From: Aliamphritea ceti
GTDB lineage: Bacteria; Pseudomonadota; Gammaproteobacteria; Pseudomonadales; Balneatricaceae
DNA: 64,000 nt
Direction of reading: 5' to 3'
Assembly: GCF_024347215.1 (NCBI RefSeq)
Contig: NZ_AP025282.1
Coordinates: forward strand, 3,658,001-3,722,000
In this document: piece after piece, positions 27,674 through 35,814 of the stretch
Numbering within the stretch: the stretch's first letter is position 1
Layout: each line of letters starts with the position of its first letter
Position numbers and translations under genes: made by a program
The notes under the pieces: generated by a model
The model's input: the letters and a program-made list of their open reading frames with translations, nothing else
Database searches by the model: none
What the model was told of the DNA's origin: nothing

Positions 27674-28438
27674 TTGAGTTTTGAAGATATAGCACAAACG
27701 ATTATTTTTATGTTTGAGTTTTGGATTCAAACAAGTTGGTACATTGCATTTTCAATGTCATTCGCTACTAACGTATTGATTTACATAACAGCCGCTTCAT
27801 TCATTGACATTGTTACTAACACAATAATAGGCAATGGCTCATTAGGCACACACATTAACAATAATCCTTTGAAAAAAGGACAAAAGATCACAGAAATAAA
27901 AAATGGAATTATTTCATGTTTAATTTTTTCACTCGTAAGCCTTCTAGCCCGTAAATTATTTGCAGGCATAACTCCTGAATCGATTATTCAACTATCAATT
28001 GAGATACTTTTATTTACGATTTTTTATGAAACCTACTCTTACTTTGTTCATCGCTTGCTTCATACCAAGCTATTTATAAAGCCACATGCTGTTCATCATT
28101 ACTCTGTACGAACAACGCCCTGGAGTGCCTATAGTGTGCATCCAATAGAAGCATTACTCATTAGTCTGAGCGCACCTGTTTTTATGTGGATATTCCCTGT
28201 ACATCTTTGCGTTATTTTCGCATTTCATATTCTTGGTGTCATATTCACTATGGTTATACATTCCAATTTACAAATTAATAACCGTATATTTTTAAGCGGT
28301 ATATTCAATCGCTACACAAGATACCATGCCGCACATCACTCTATTGGAAATGTAAACTTTGGATTTGTGTATTCGCTTTTAGATAGTTACTTTAATACAA
28401 AGCTAGTTGACAAAAAAACTGTACATGAACGCGTATAA
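27674..28438 (+). CDS. Sterol desaturase/fatty acid hydroxylase superfamily membrane protein
   Basis: 254 residues, several membrane helices. The three histidine clusters of the di-iron hydroxylase superfamily are present: HRLLH (126-130), HAVHH (138-142) and HAAHH near 226-230. The family inserts hydroxyl groups or double bonds into lipids; the substrate is unknown. The start is TTG at 27674, supported by AAGGAG seven bases upstream. The gene is AT-rich and has no functional link to its neighbours, consistent with acquisition. Confidence 0.8.
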   Translation: MSFEDIAQTIIFMFEFWIQTSWYIAFSMSFATNVLIYITAASFIDIVTNTIIGNGSLGTHINNNPLKKGQKITEIKNGIISCLIFSLVSLLARKLFAGITPESIIQLSIEILLFTIFYETYSYFVHRLLHTKLFIKPHAVHHYSVRTTPWSAYSVHPIEALLISLSAPVFMWIFPVHLCVIFAFHILGVIFTMVIHSNLQINNRIFLSGIFNRYTRYHAAHHSIGNVNFGFVYSLLDSYFNTKLVDKKTVHERV

Positions 28439-28529
28439 CAGGCCTATAAAATAGAACTGTTAACATGACTATTTCAGCGCAAGCTACGCCATTTAAGTGA
28501 GTACACATACATTTTTCAGGCCTAAAGAC

Positions 28530-28853
28530 ATGTCAAAACTTAAACAATATTTAAGAGATATGATTTTAGATATTCCTGCAGTGACTGATCAAACAGTTCA
28601 AGGGCGAAACGGCGAATTCACTTCTTTTTCGTTTAAGGGCAAAGAGTTTGCTCATTTTCATACCGGTGATGAGCTGGATCTTCGTCTTACAAAGAAAGTC
28701 ATTGCGAGTGAACAGCTAGAACATCCCAGAAATTCTGAGAACCATCCTAAACGAACAGCAAACTCAGCATGGATAGAGCTAAGATTTACAAAAGAAGCGG
28801 ATCTTCAGCAAATAATAGAATTAGTAACACTGGCGACCAGGCAAATCAAATAA
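28530..28853 (+). CDS. DUF5519 (luciferase-family) small protein
   Basis: 107 residues from ATG 28530 (MSKLKQYL). It contains KGKEFAHFHTGDELDLRLTK and a downstream HPR..HP motif, the typical core of the DUF5519/luciferase-domain family of unknown function. A GTG at 28497 in frame would add 11 residues; neither start has a strong ribosome-binding site. A cytosolic protein; no function is assigned. Confidence 0.7.
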   Translation: MSKLKQYLRDMILDIPAVTDQTVQGRNGEFTSFSFKGKEFAHFHTGDELDLRLTKKVIASEQLEHPRNSENHPKRTANSAWIELRFTKEADLQQIIELVTLATRQIK

Positions 28854-28945
28854 CAGCCGTATATTGATAGAGTAATCGCTACAACTATAGATTTTCAGCC
28901 TAAATAACTAAGGGCACTGCACCCCAATATTCGGAGCATCCAGAT

Positions 28946-29551
28946 ATCAAATACCTTGGAATAGTTATCTTTACAGTGGTTTTAATCTGGTCCGGGATTA
29001 ACCCCAAAGATCAGTTCACCTGGTTTCTTGAAGTGGTTCCAGCCCTGATCGGAGGCGCTCTGTTGGCCGCCACCTACAAGTCCTTCAGACTTACGCCTAT
29101 TTTGTATTTCTTTATATTACTGCACTGCTTAGTACTGATGGTCGGTGGACATTACACTTACGCAGAAGTCCCATTCTTCGATGGTTTATTCGGAGCAGAA
29201 CGAAATAATTACGATAAAGTAGGCCATTTTTTCCAGGGGTTTGTACCGGCTTTATTAGCTAGAGAGATTCTGATTCGTAAACGTGTTGTAAACGGTGACC
29301 TGTGGCGCAATCTGATTGTAGTTTCTGTTTGCTTAGCCTTCAGCGCATTCTATGAATTAATTGAATGGTGGGTCGCTCTGGCGACCGGTGAAGGTGCTGA
29401 AGCATTTCTGGGTACTCAGGGCTATGTTTGGGATACACAGTCCGATATGGGATGGGCTTTGTTTGGTGCTATATGCTCACTGCTCTTATTATCAAGACCT
29501 CACAATAGACAGTTACAAAACCTGACAGATCAAATGGACAAGGCGCTATAG
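28946..29551 (+). CDS. YjdF-like (DUF2238) inner-membrane protein, start codon unclear
   Basis: About 190-200 residues with five or six membrane segments. SGINPKDQFTWFLEVVPALIG near the N-terminus, YDKVGHFFQGFVPALLAREI in the middle and FYELIEWWVAL are the hallmarks of DUF2238 proteins such as YjdF. Homology appears to begin at DIKYLGIVIF, upstream of the only conventional start in frame (GTG 28976, which lacks a ribosome-binding site). A GGAG lies at 28933-28936, nine bases before ATC 28946. The original start codon may have been lost, leaving weak or non-ATG initiation. Confidence 0.65.
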   Translation: MKYLGIVIFTVVLIWSGINPKDQFTWFLEVVPALIGGALLAATYKSFRLTPILYFFILLHCLVLMVGGHYTYAEVPFFDGLFGAERNNYDKVGHFFQGFVPALLAREILIRKRVVNGDLWRNLIVVSVCLAFSAFYELIEWWVALATGEGAEAFLGTQGYVWDTQSDMGWALFGAICSLLLLSRPHNRQLQNLTDQMDKAL

Positions 29552-29598
29552 ACAGCTCCTTGCTGGATTGTCAGGCCTTGCCGCTAAGCTTTTTATAC

Positions 29599-29931
29599 TT
29601 AGCAGTGAGGCAAAAGCCTACGTAAGTAAGCACTGTGCTTATTCTTCGCAGCCGTAACAAAATCACCAATACAATCTACAATAATTATTGGCTGCAAAAA
29701 CGTAATCGCAATAAATCCAAGATTGAGCTGCTCAATGTCATTCTTAATGAAATGTGAAACCTCATCTATAACGCATAAATGAGGCACAACAGGTGTTCGC
29801 CCCTGACCCCAAACAACTTGGTAGCAAAGCCTTTTAATACTAAAACGTTTAAGGCCTAAGCTTTTAGAACTAGAGCTTTTAGGACTAGAGCTATTAGGAC
29901 TAGAGCTATTAGGACTAGAGCTACTTAGCAA
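29599..29931 (-). CDS. Doubtful ORF with SSSPN repeats
   Basis: An open frame of 110 codons. The first 25 residues are a run of SSSPN/SSSPK units encoded by a 15-base tandem repeat, and the rest has two hydrophobic stretches and no recognised domain. The N-terminal repeat is probably untranslated DNA repeat rather than protein. I list it because nothing else fills this stretch, with low belief that it is a real gene. Confidence 0.25.
   Translation of the reverse strand: MLSSSSPNSSSPNSSSPKSSSSKSLGLKRFSIKRLCYQVVWGQGRTPVVPHLCVIDEVSHFIKNDIEQLNLGFIAITFLQPIIIVDCIGDFVTAAKNKHSAYLRRLLPHC
29859..29928. repeat. 15-base tandem repeat, about 4.7 copies
   Basis: The unit AGCTATTAGGACTAG (with variants AGCTTTTAGAACTAG and AGCTTTTAGGACTAG) is repeated head to tail. 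Copies become more alike toward the right, as in slippage-driven growth. Confidence 0.85.
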
Positions 29932-29988
29932 GGAAAATCCGGACGATTACGGCATGCCATCTTTAATGCCTGAAAGAGGAGATCCGGA

Positions 29989-30342
29989 ATGCGTAAATTT
30001 TTAGTAACATGTACCTTTATACCGTTCTGTAGCATCGTATGGGCTACACCTGACCTGAATGCAGCTGCGGAAGATGTCTGTGATTGCCTGGAAGCACCTT
30101 ACGCTCAAGTCCAACAAGCGATGGAACTCTTTAACGCTGCTCAGGCATCTGGAGATATGAGTGCTCTCGAAGCAGCACAAGGCGAAATGATGGGGGTTAT
30201 TAATGCATCCAGACAGTGCTTTAAGGGACTTACGGTAAAATATCCAGAGATTAGTCTGAGCGAAGAACTACAGCATCAGGTTATGGATATAGCTGACGAG
30301 CAATGCCCAAACCCTGCAGCTGCGATGTCAGAAAATCAGTGA
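29989..30342 (+). CDS. Secreted small protein of unknown function
   Basis: 117 residues with a signal peptide cleaved near SIVWA-TPDL. The mature part is helical and has cysteines in DVCDCLEAPY, SRQCFKGL and DEQCPNP, a spacing suited to two disulfides. No family is recognised. AGAGGAG lies before the ATG at a normal distance. It is followed by the glycerol transporter terminator on the other strand. Confidence 0.65.
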   Translation: MRKFLVTCTFIPFCSIVWATPDLNAAAEDVCDCLEAPYAQVQQAMELFNAAQASGDMSALEAAQGEMMGVINASRQCFKGLTVKYPEISLSEELQHQVMDIADEQCPNPAAAMSENQ

Positions 30343-30373
30343 CTAGCCTGTATCAGCCACATAAAGCCACAAC

Positions 30374-30410
30374 AAAAAAATGCTTACCCGCCCCAGGTAG
30401 GCAGGTAAGC
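30374..30410 (-). terminator. Rho-independent terminator of the glycerol ABC operon
   Basis: On the minus strand GCTTACC-T-GCC pairs with GGC-G-GGTAAGC around a 7-base loop, followed by seven Ts. It lies about 105 bases beyond the glpV stop. Confidence 0.85.
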
Positions 30411-30436
30411 ACTGAACAATTGTTCAAAAGCATGAG

Positions 30437-30477
30437 CGCTACACAGCGGTGCCGGGCAGACTACCCGCTGTGTAGCG
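30437..30477. terminator. Long perfect hairpin after glpV
   Basis: CGCTACACAGCGG and CCGCTGTGTAGCG form a 13-bp perfect stem with a 15-base loop between glpV and its T-run terminator. It may stabilise the 3' end of the operon mRNA; no T-run follows on either strand. Confidence 0.6.
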
Positions 30478-30515
30478 ACTTTCAGTAAAGCAGCATGGCT
30501 GCTTAGATTTCCGGA

Positions 30516-32264
30516 TTAGTTCTTCGCTACTTTCGCTGCATCCTTCCAGCTCTGTAACAGATCGTCATATGCAACCGTTTCACCCTGCGGTTTTTCATTC
30601 GCTAGCTTAGCTTTTGGTGAACCTGGTTTAGCCAGCCACTCCTGCGGATCAACCTTAGGATTCAGCTTAGGACCACATTCACCCTGAACACCGGCACGCT
30701 CCAGACGCTTAAGGACTTTATCCTGTGCAGCTGCCAAACCGTCGAGTGCTTTCTGTGGCGTTTTTTCACCGTTTGCAGCTTCAGCAATATACTGCCACCA
30801 CAGCTGTGCCAGTTTCGGATAATCCGGAACGTTGGTACCTGTTGGGGTCCACTGAGTACGTGCAGGGCTACGGTAGAATTCCACCAAACCACCCAGCTTA
30901 GGTGCTACATCGGTCATCGCCTGAGAGTTAATATCAGACTCACGAATTGGTGTCAGGCCAACCAGTGTCTTCTGCAGAGATACAGTTTTAGACACAGTGA
31001 ACTGTGCGTATAACCATGCAGCCAGACGGCGGTCATCCGGCGTCGACTTCATGAAGGTCCATGAACCGGTATCCTGATACCCCAGCTTCATGCCCTCTTC
31101 CCAGTACGGTCCCTTCGGCGAAGGTGCCATACGCCACTTTGGCGAACCGTCTTCGTTTACAACCGGCAGGCCATCTTCGATCATGCTGGCGGTGAATGCG
31201 GTATACCAAAAGATCTGCTGTGCAATCGCACCCTGCGCAGGAACCGGACCAGCTTCAGAGAAGGTCATGCCCTGTGCCTGTGGTGGCGCATAGTCACGCA
31301 GCCAGTCCACATACTTAGATGTTGCATATACTGCTGCCGGGCCGTTGGTTGCACCACCACGGGCAACACTTGAGCCCACTGGCTGACAGCCTTCTACACG
31401 GATACCCCATTCATCAACCGGGAAGCCGTTTGGCAGGCTCTTATCGCCAGCACCCGCCATGGAGAACCATGCATCGGTGAAACGCCAACCAAGGGATGGA
31501 TCTTTCTTACCGTAATCCATGTGGCCATAAACACGCTGACCATCGATTTCCTTCACGTGCTTAGAAAAGAACTCAGCAATGTCTTCATAGGCAGACCAGT
31601 TCTTCGGCACACCCAGCTCATAGCCGTAAATGTCTTTAAACTGCTTCTTCAGGTCGTCACGGGCGAACCAGTCAGCACGGAACCAGTACAGGTTAGCAAA
31701 CTGCTGATCCGGAAGCTGATACAGCTTACCGTCAGGGCCAGTTGTGAAGTCCAGACCAATGAAGTCTTTCAGGTCCAGTGTTGGCAGGGTGAAATCTTTA
31801 CCATCACCCTCCATCATGTCAGAAACAGGGAATACTTTACCGTAACGGAAGTGCGTACCAATCAGGTCGGAGTCGTTGATATAAGCATCGTAAATGTTAC
31901 GGCCAGACTGCATTTGCGTCTGCAACTTCTCAACTACATCCCCTTCCTGAATCAGGTCATGCACGACCTTAATACCAGTCAGTTCAGTAAAGGCTTTTGC
32001 TAAAACCTTGGACTCATATTCATGAGTCGCAATGGTTTCAGAGGCGACGTTAATCGTCATACCACGGAAAGGTTCGGCCGCTTTCGCAAACCAGGCCAGC
32101 TCTTCCAGCTGCTGCTCCTTGGTTAAGGTGGACTGGCCAAACTCATCAGCTACCCACTTTTGCGCTGCGTCGCTGTATTGATCAGCGTGTGCTACTCCCA
32201 TGGTGGCCATGGAAATCGCTGCGCTTAACAGCAGTCGCTTCGGCCAGTTATTATTTTTTTTCAT
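30516..32264 (-). CDS. glpV: Glycerol ABC transporter substrate-binding protein (GlpV-like)
   Basis: 582 residues with a signal peptide cut near GVAHA-DQYSD. It is a large extracellular solute-binding protein, longer than usual (about 400), as in the glycerol-type ABC systems with GlpV described in Rhizobium leguminosarum. The region DAWFSMAGAG and the repeated aromatic residues fit a carbohydrate/polyol binder. ATG 32264 is preferred; an ATG four codons earlier is in frame. Last gene of a six-gene operon whose order (two ATPases, two permeases, small DUF2160 protein, binding protein) matches glpSTPQUV. Confidence 0.88.
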   Translation of the reverse strand: MKKNNNWPKRLLLSAAISMATMGVAHADQYSDAAQKWVADEFGQSTLTKEQQLEELAWFAKAAEPFRGMTINVASETIATHEYESKVLAKAFTELTGIKVVHDLIQEGDVVEKLQTQMQSGRNIYDAYINDSDLIGTHFRYGKVFPVSDMMEGDGKDFTLPTLDLKDFIGLDFTTGPDGKLYQLPDQQFANLYWFRADWFARDDLKKQFKDIYGYELGVPKNWSAYEDIAEFFSKHVKEIDGQRVYGHMDYGKKDPSLGWRFTDAWFSMAGAGDKSLPNGFPVDEWGIRVEGCQPVGSSVARGGATNGPAAVYATSKYVDWLRDYAPPQAQGMTFSEAGPVPAQGAIAQQIFWYTAFTASMIEDGLPVVNEDGSPKWRMAPSPKGPYWEEGMKLGYQDTGSWTFMKSTPDDRRLAAWLYAQFTVSKTVSLQKTLVGLTPIRESDINSQAMTDVAPKLGGLVEFYRSPARTQWTPTGTNVPDYPKLAQLWWQYIAEAANGEKTPQKALDGLAAAQDKVLKRLERAGVQGECGPKLNPKVDPQEWLAKPGSPKAKLANEKPQGETVAYDDLLQSWKDAAKVAKN

Positions 32265-32463
32265 GATCAACCCCATAAATGAAGATTGTGGTTTAGGGAA
32301 GCTAACGGTTAAGTCCCAAGCTTAACCGCAGATTCCTTTATTTACCGGCTCACCTTTAACTGCGCAGTCACCGGTGCGTCTTTCCCCTAATTGCAAAGTC
32401 CGTTCTTGTGACTCGCACTAGCAGCACACAGAACCCTTCACTCAACATCCCAGCAGAGATGAA

Positions 32464-32736
32464 TTACCCCCAGCGCATGACTATGAACAGCCACACGCAA
32501 GAAATACCTAAGGCTATCCACAGGGTCATTTCCGTTAACCCGACGTATAGCAAATGAATATAAGCACTGGTCAGCAGACCAATGAATAAGCGGTCACCCC
32601 GTGAGGTTTCAATCGGCAAAAAGCCTTTACGCTCAACACACGGAGATCTAACTTCGTACACCGTCATCACGATTAAAATCACCGCAATAGTGGCGAAAAA
32701 GATCGCCGTCGGCAGAGTCCATGCCATCCAACTCAT
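32464..32736 (-). CDS. glpU: DUF2160 small membrane protein (GlpU-like)
   Basis: 90 residues with three hydrophobic helices and the family core FLPIETSRGDRLFIGLL. DUF2160 proteins occur almost only in glycerol ABC operons, between the second permease and the binding protein, as here; their role is not known. Its ATG overlaps the TGA of the small ORF upstream (TTATGA), and its ribosome-binding site GAGGAGGG lies inside that ORF, so translation is probably coupled. Confidence 0.85.
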   Translation of the reverse strand: MSWMAWTLPTAIFFATIAVILIVMTVYEVRSPCVERKGFLPIETSRGDRLFIGLLTSAYIHLLYVGLTEMTLWIALGISCVWLFIVMRWG

Positions 32737-32879
32737 AACAGACCCTCCTCTTCTGCCCGGCCCGGGGCGAAGCCCCTGAACATATGAGTGACGTGATTAC
32801 GGACAAACCCGCTCGCCTGTTGCCCGGTTCTGGCAAACCCCGAAGTCAGGTCGCGTTTCATGGTCATAATGTTCTCCAT
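32733..32879 (-). CDS. Small ORF 2 in the glycerol operon (duplicate of ORF 1, GlpQ-tail-like)
   Basis: 48 residues. It has its own AAGGAGACGGATT ribosome-binding region. It begins MENIMTMKRDLTSGFARTGQ like its neighbour, carries GFVRNHVTHMFRGFAPGR, close to the GlpQ C-terminus FVRNHVAKGFALGRV, and ends with an acidic tail AEEEGLL whose stop overlaps the glpU ATG. No membrane segment is present. The frame, ribosome-binding site and start are preserved between the two copies although some codons differ, which suggests translation. Function unknown; it may be only a coupling peptide. Confidence 0.55.
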   Translation of the reverse strand: MENIMTMKRDLTSGFARTGQQASGFVRNHVTHMFRGFAPGRAEEEGLL

Positions 32880-33082
32880 AATCCGTCTCCTTATACCCGG
32901 CCCAGGGCGAAGCCCCTGGCCATATGAGTTACGTGATTACGAACAAACCCGTTCGCCTGTTGCCCGGTTCTGGAAAACCCCGAAGTCAGGTCGCGTTTCA
33001 TGGTCATAATGTTCTCCATAATCCGTCTCCTTATACCCGGCCCAGGGCGAAGCCCTTGGCAACGTGATTACGAACAAACCAG
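32757..33082. repeat. 140-bp tandem duplication at the glpQ-glpU junction
   Basis: Each unit holds a GlpQ-tail coding segment, a stop, the spacer GGAGACGGATT and a new ATG. The two small-ORF starts are exactly 140 bases apart, as are the two TAA stops at 33031 and 32891. The third, partial copy is the real end of glpQ. Copies are about 90% identical by eye. Confidence 0.9.
32891..33019 (-). CDS. Small ORF 1 in the glycerol operon (GlpQ-tail-like)
   Basis: 42 residues, starting 11 bases after the glpQ stop with GGAG at a normal distance. The first half, MENIMTMKRDLTSGFSRTGQ, is new. The second half, GFVRNHVTHMARGFALGRV, repeats the last 15 residues of GlpQ with a small insertion (THMAR for AK). 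It ends with the same ALGRV-stop and is followed by the same 11-base spacer and ATG as glpQ. This shows a 140-bp tandem duplication that keeps reading frames open. No function is known. Confidence 0.55.
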   Translation of the reverse strand: MENIMTMKRDLTSGFSRTGQQANGFVRNHVTHMARGFALGRV

Positions 33083-33837
33083 ATCACCAGCAAACCCGGA
33101 ATAATGGTCAGCACCCCGGCCGCAGCCAGTACCCCCCAGTCGATCCCCGAGGCCCCGATGGTTCGGGTCATAATGGCGCTGATAGGCTTGGCTTCAACTG
33201 AAGTCAGCGTCCTTGCTAACAACAACTCCACCCAGGAGAACATGAAGGCAAAGAAAGCTGTCACGCCAATACCAGACCGGATCAGTGGCAGGAAGATCTT
33301 CACAAAGAAGGTATGAAAGCTATAACCATCGATATAGGCAGTTTCATCAATTTCACGCGGCACGCCAGACATAAAACCTTCCAGAATCCAGACCGCCAGT
33401 GGCACGTTAAATAAACAGTGCGCCAGCGCGACCGCCAGATGGGTATCAAACAAACCCACAGAGGAATACAGCTGGAAGAACGGCAGCAGGAAAACCGCCG
33501 GTGGTGCCATACGGTTGGTCAGCAGCCAGAAGAACAATTGCTTATCGCCGGCAAACTTATAACGGCTGAAGGCATAAGCGGCAGGTAAGGCAACCATCAA
33601 AGTGATAATCACGTTAAGTGACACATAGGTCATGGAGTTTACGTAACCCATGTACCAGGTCGGATCACTGAAGATCACCGCGTAGTTATCGAAGGTGAAA
33701 TCTTTTGGCCAGAAGGTCAGATCACCCAGAATCTCCGCGTTACTCTTGAACGACATGTTCAGCAGCCAGTAAATTGGCAAGAGAACAAACAGGATATAAG
33801 CGCTGATACCCAACTTCTTTTTACGACTGAAATTCAT
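33031..33837 (-). CDS. glpQ: Glycerol ABC transporter permease (GlpQ-like, MalG type)
   Basis: 268 residues with six membrane helices. The EAA loop near residues 155-185 (EIDETAYIDGYS...FFVKIFLPLIRSGI) contacts the ATPases. The C-terminus FVRNHVAKGFALGRV is typical of MalG-type permeases. It pairs with GlpP to form the glycerol channel. It starts 11 bases after the glpP stop. Its last 48 bases have been copied twice downstream. Confidence 0.9.
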   Translation of the reverse strand: MNFSRKKKLGISAYILFVLLPIYWLLNMSFKSNAEILGDLTFWPKDFTFDNYAVIFSDPTWYMGYVNSMTYVSLNVIITLMVALPAAYAFSRYKFAGDKQLFFWLLTNRMAPPAVFLLPFFQLYSSVGLFDTHLAVALAHCLFNVPLAVWILEGFMSGVPREIDETAYIDGYSFHTFFVKIFLPLIRSGIGVTAFFAFMFSWVELLLARTLTSVEAKPISAIMTRTIGASGIDWGVLAAAGVLTIIPGLLVIWFVRNHVAKGFALGRV

Positions 33838-33848
33838 ACTTATATCCC

Positions 33849-34715
33849 CTACTTCGCCTTATCCAGATGGGTAATAGTGGTGAAGAACAACCAGCTCACC
33901 AGTAATACAATCAGGAAGTAGATTAATGAGAAGGCTGCCGCCGGCCCCAGATCAAACTGACCAATCGCCATCTGGGTCAGGGTCTGACTCAGGAAGGTCG
34001 TCGAATTACCCGGTCCGCCACCGGTGAGTACGAAGGGTTCGGTATAGATCATGAAGCTGTCCATAAAGCGCAGCAAAATGCCGATCACCAGTACACTCTT
34101 AAGCTTCGGCAACTGGATATAACGGAAAATAGCCCAGTTAGATGCACGGTCGATACGCGCCGCCTGATAGTAAGCTTCCGGAATAGCCCGCAAACCTGAG
34201 TAGCACAGTAAAGCCACCAGCGAAGTCCAGTGCCATACATCCATCAGCAACACGGTAAACCAGGCATCCATAGGATTAGAGGCGTAGTTATAATCGACGC
34301 CCATACTGTTCAGCGCCCAGCCAAACAAGCCAATATCCGCCCGGCCAAACACCTGCCAGATCGTGCCGATAACGTTCCAGGGAATCAGCAATGGAATCGC
34401 CAGCAAAATCAGTGTCGCCGAGGCAGTCCAGCCCCGTGTCGGCATCATCAGCGCAACTGCAATGCCTAACGGAATTTCGATTAACAGAACACAACCGGAG
34501 AAAATGAACTGGCGTAGCAAAGAATCATGCAGGCGCGGATCATTAAGTACCTCCCGGTACCATTCCGCACCCACAAAGTAAGCATTATTCTGGTCGAAAA
34601 TATCCTGTACGGAGTAGTTCACTACGGTCATCAGAGGGATAACCGCCGAGAACGCCACCAGCAGGAATACCGGAATTACCAGTAACCATGCCTTGTTGTT
34701 CTCAACCTTATTCAT
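33849..34715 (-). CDS. glpP: Glycerol ABC transporter permease (GlpP-like, MalF type)
   Basis: 288 residues with six membrane helices and the EAA loop IPEAYYQAARIDRASNWAIFRYIQLPKLK. It overlaps the end of the glpT gene by eight bases, indicating coupled translation. It forms the membrane channel with GlpQ. Confidence 0.9.
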   Translation of the reverse strand: MNKVENNKAWLLVIPVFLLVAFSAVIPLMTVVNYSVQDIFDQNNAYFVGAEWYREVLNDPRLHDSLLRQFIFSGCVLLIEIPLGIAVALMMPTRGWTASATLILLAIPLLIPWNVIGTIWQVFGRADIGLFGWALNSMGVDYNYASNPMDAWFTVLLMDVWHWTSLVALLCYSGLRAIPEAYYQAARIDRASNWAIFRYIQLPKLKSVLVIGILLRFMDSFMIYTEPFVLTGGGPGNSTTFLSQTLTQMAIGQFDLGPAAAFSLIYFLIVLLVSWLFFTTITHLDKAK

Positions 34716-35811
34716 CGTAAGTGTCCTCCACCAGGTATTCGTCGACGTACAGCTTCAGCCACTGTTTAGGAAAGCTGACATACGCCTTGTCTGACGGTAT
34801 TTCCTGATCTTCATCCAGGCGGGCTTTCATCACCGCGCCACCCAGTTTGAAGGTCAGAATTTTATAAGTACCCAGATCTTCCACGTGACAGATTTCTGCT
34901 TCATAAGCACCCAGCACAGACTCACTGGACACGTGAACAAATTCAGGACGAATGCCTACTTTGAGATTGTTACTCGGGATCTGATTGAGGAAATCCACCA
35001 GACCATCTTCCAGCGCAATATCCACGCCGTTGAAGATCACCCCGCCGTTGTGCCTTTCAACCTCAACCACGTTCATACCCGGGCTGCCAATGAAGTAACC
35101 CACAAAGGTGTGATTAGGCGACTCAAATAATTCTCTTGGCGTACCGAACTGAACGATCTGACCGTTGTACATAACGGCGATTTTGTCAGCGAAAGTAGAG
35201 GCTTCCAGCTGATCGTGGGTGACGTACACCATAGTGATATTGAACTGCTCGTGGATTTGCTTGAGCTTACGGCGCAGTTTCCACTTCAGGTGCGGATCGA
35301 TCACCGTTAACGGCTCATCAAACAAAATGGCGGAGACATCGTCGCGTACTAAACCACGCCCCATTGAGACTTTCTGTTTCTCATCAGCCGTGAGGTTCTT
35401 TGCCTTGTTCTTCAGCATGTCCTGCAGCTCAAGAATCTCAGCAATCTCCAGTACTTTGGCCTGCACTTTAGCTTCCGGTACTTTCATATTCCGCAGCGGA
35501 AAGGCCAGATTATCGAACACCGTCATGGAGTCGTAGATCACCGGAAACTGAAACACCTGTGCAATATTGCGGGTTTCCGGTGGAATATCATTTACCCGCT
35601 TGCCATCAAACAGCACATCACCATCGGAAGGCGATAGCAGGCCAGAAATAATGTTCAGCAAGGTGCTCTTGCCACAGCCAGAAGGTCCTAGCAATGCATA
35701 GGCACCGCCCTGCTTCCAGACATGATCCATTTCGCGAATGGCATAATCGCCCGGACCTCTGGGATTCTCAGAATAGCTGTGCGCCAGAGATTTAAGATGT
35801 ATTTCTGCCAT
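34708..35811 (-). CDS. glpT: Glycerol ABC transporter ATP-binding protein (GlpT-like)
   Basis: 367 residues: ABC domain with Walker A GPSGCGKST, Q-loop VFQFPVIYDSMT, Walker B ILFDEPL and H-loop VTHD, then a MalK-type regulatory OB domain from about 240. The signature motif is degenerate: LTADEKQKVSMGRGL replaces LSGGQ-x-QR, so ATP hydrolysis at the site it contributes to may be weakened. In such two-ATPase systems the sites are asymmetric. The symbol follows the Rhizobium naming and is unrelated to the E. coli glycerol-3-phosphate antiporter GlpT. Confidence 0.88.
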   Translation of the reverse strand: MAEIHLKSLAHSYSENPRGPGDYAIREMDHVWKQGGAYALLGPSGCGKSTLLNIISGLLSPSDGDVLFDGKRVNDIPPETRNIAQVFQFPVIYDSMTVFDNLAFPLRNMKVPEAKVQAKVLEIAEILELQDMLKNKAKNLTADEKQKVSMGRGLVRDDVSAILFDEPLTVIDPHLKWKLRRKLKQIHEQFNITMVYVTHDQLEASTFADKIAVMYNGQIVQFGTPRELFESPNHTFVGYFIGSPGMNVVEVERHNGGVIFNGVDIALEDGLVDFLNQIPSNNLKVGIRPEFVHVSSESVLGAYEAEICHVEDLGTYKILTFKLGGAVMKARLDEDQEIPSDKAYVSFPKQWLKLYVDEYLVEDTYDE

Positions 35812-35814
35812 GAC

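Noticed and set aside
32648..32836. Minus-strand ORF MPEPGNRRAGLSV over the glp tandem repeat
   Set aside because: Wrong frame; the frame with ribosome-binding sites and conserved start codons is that of the two small ORFs.
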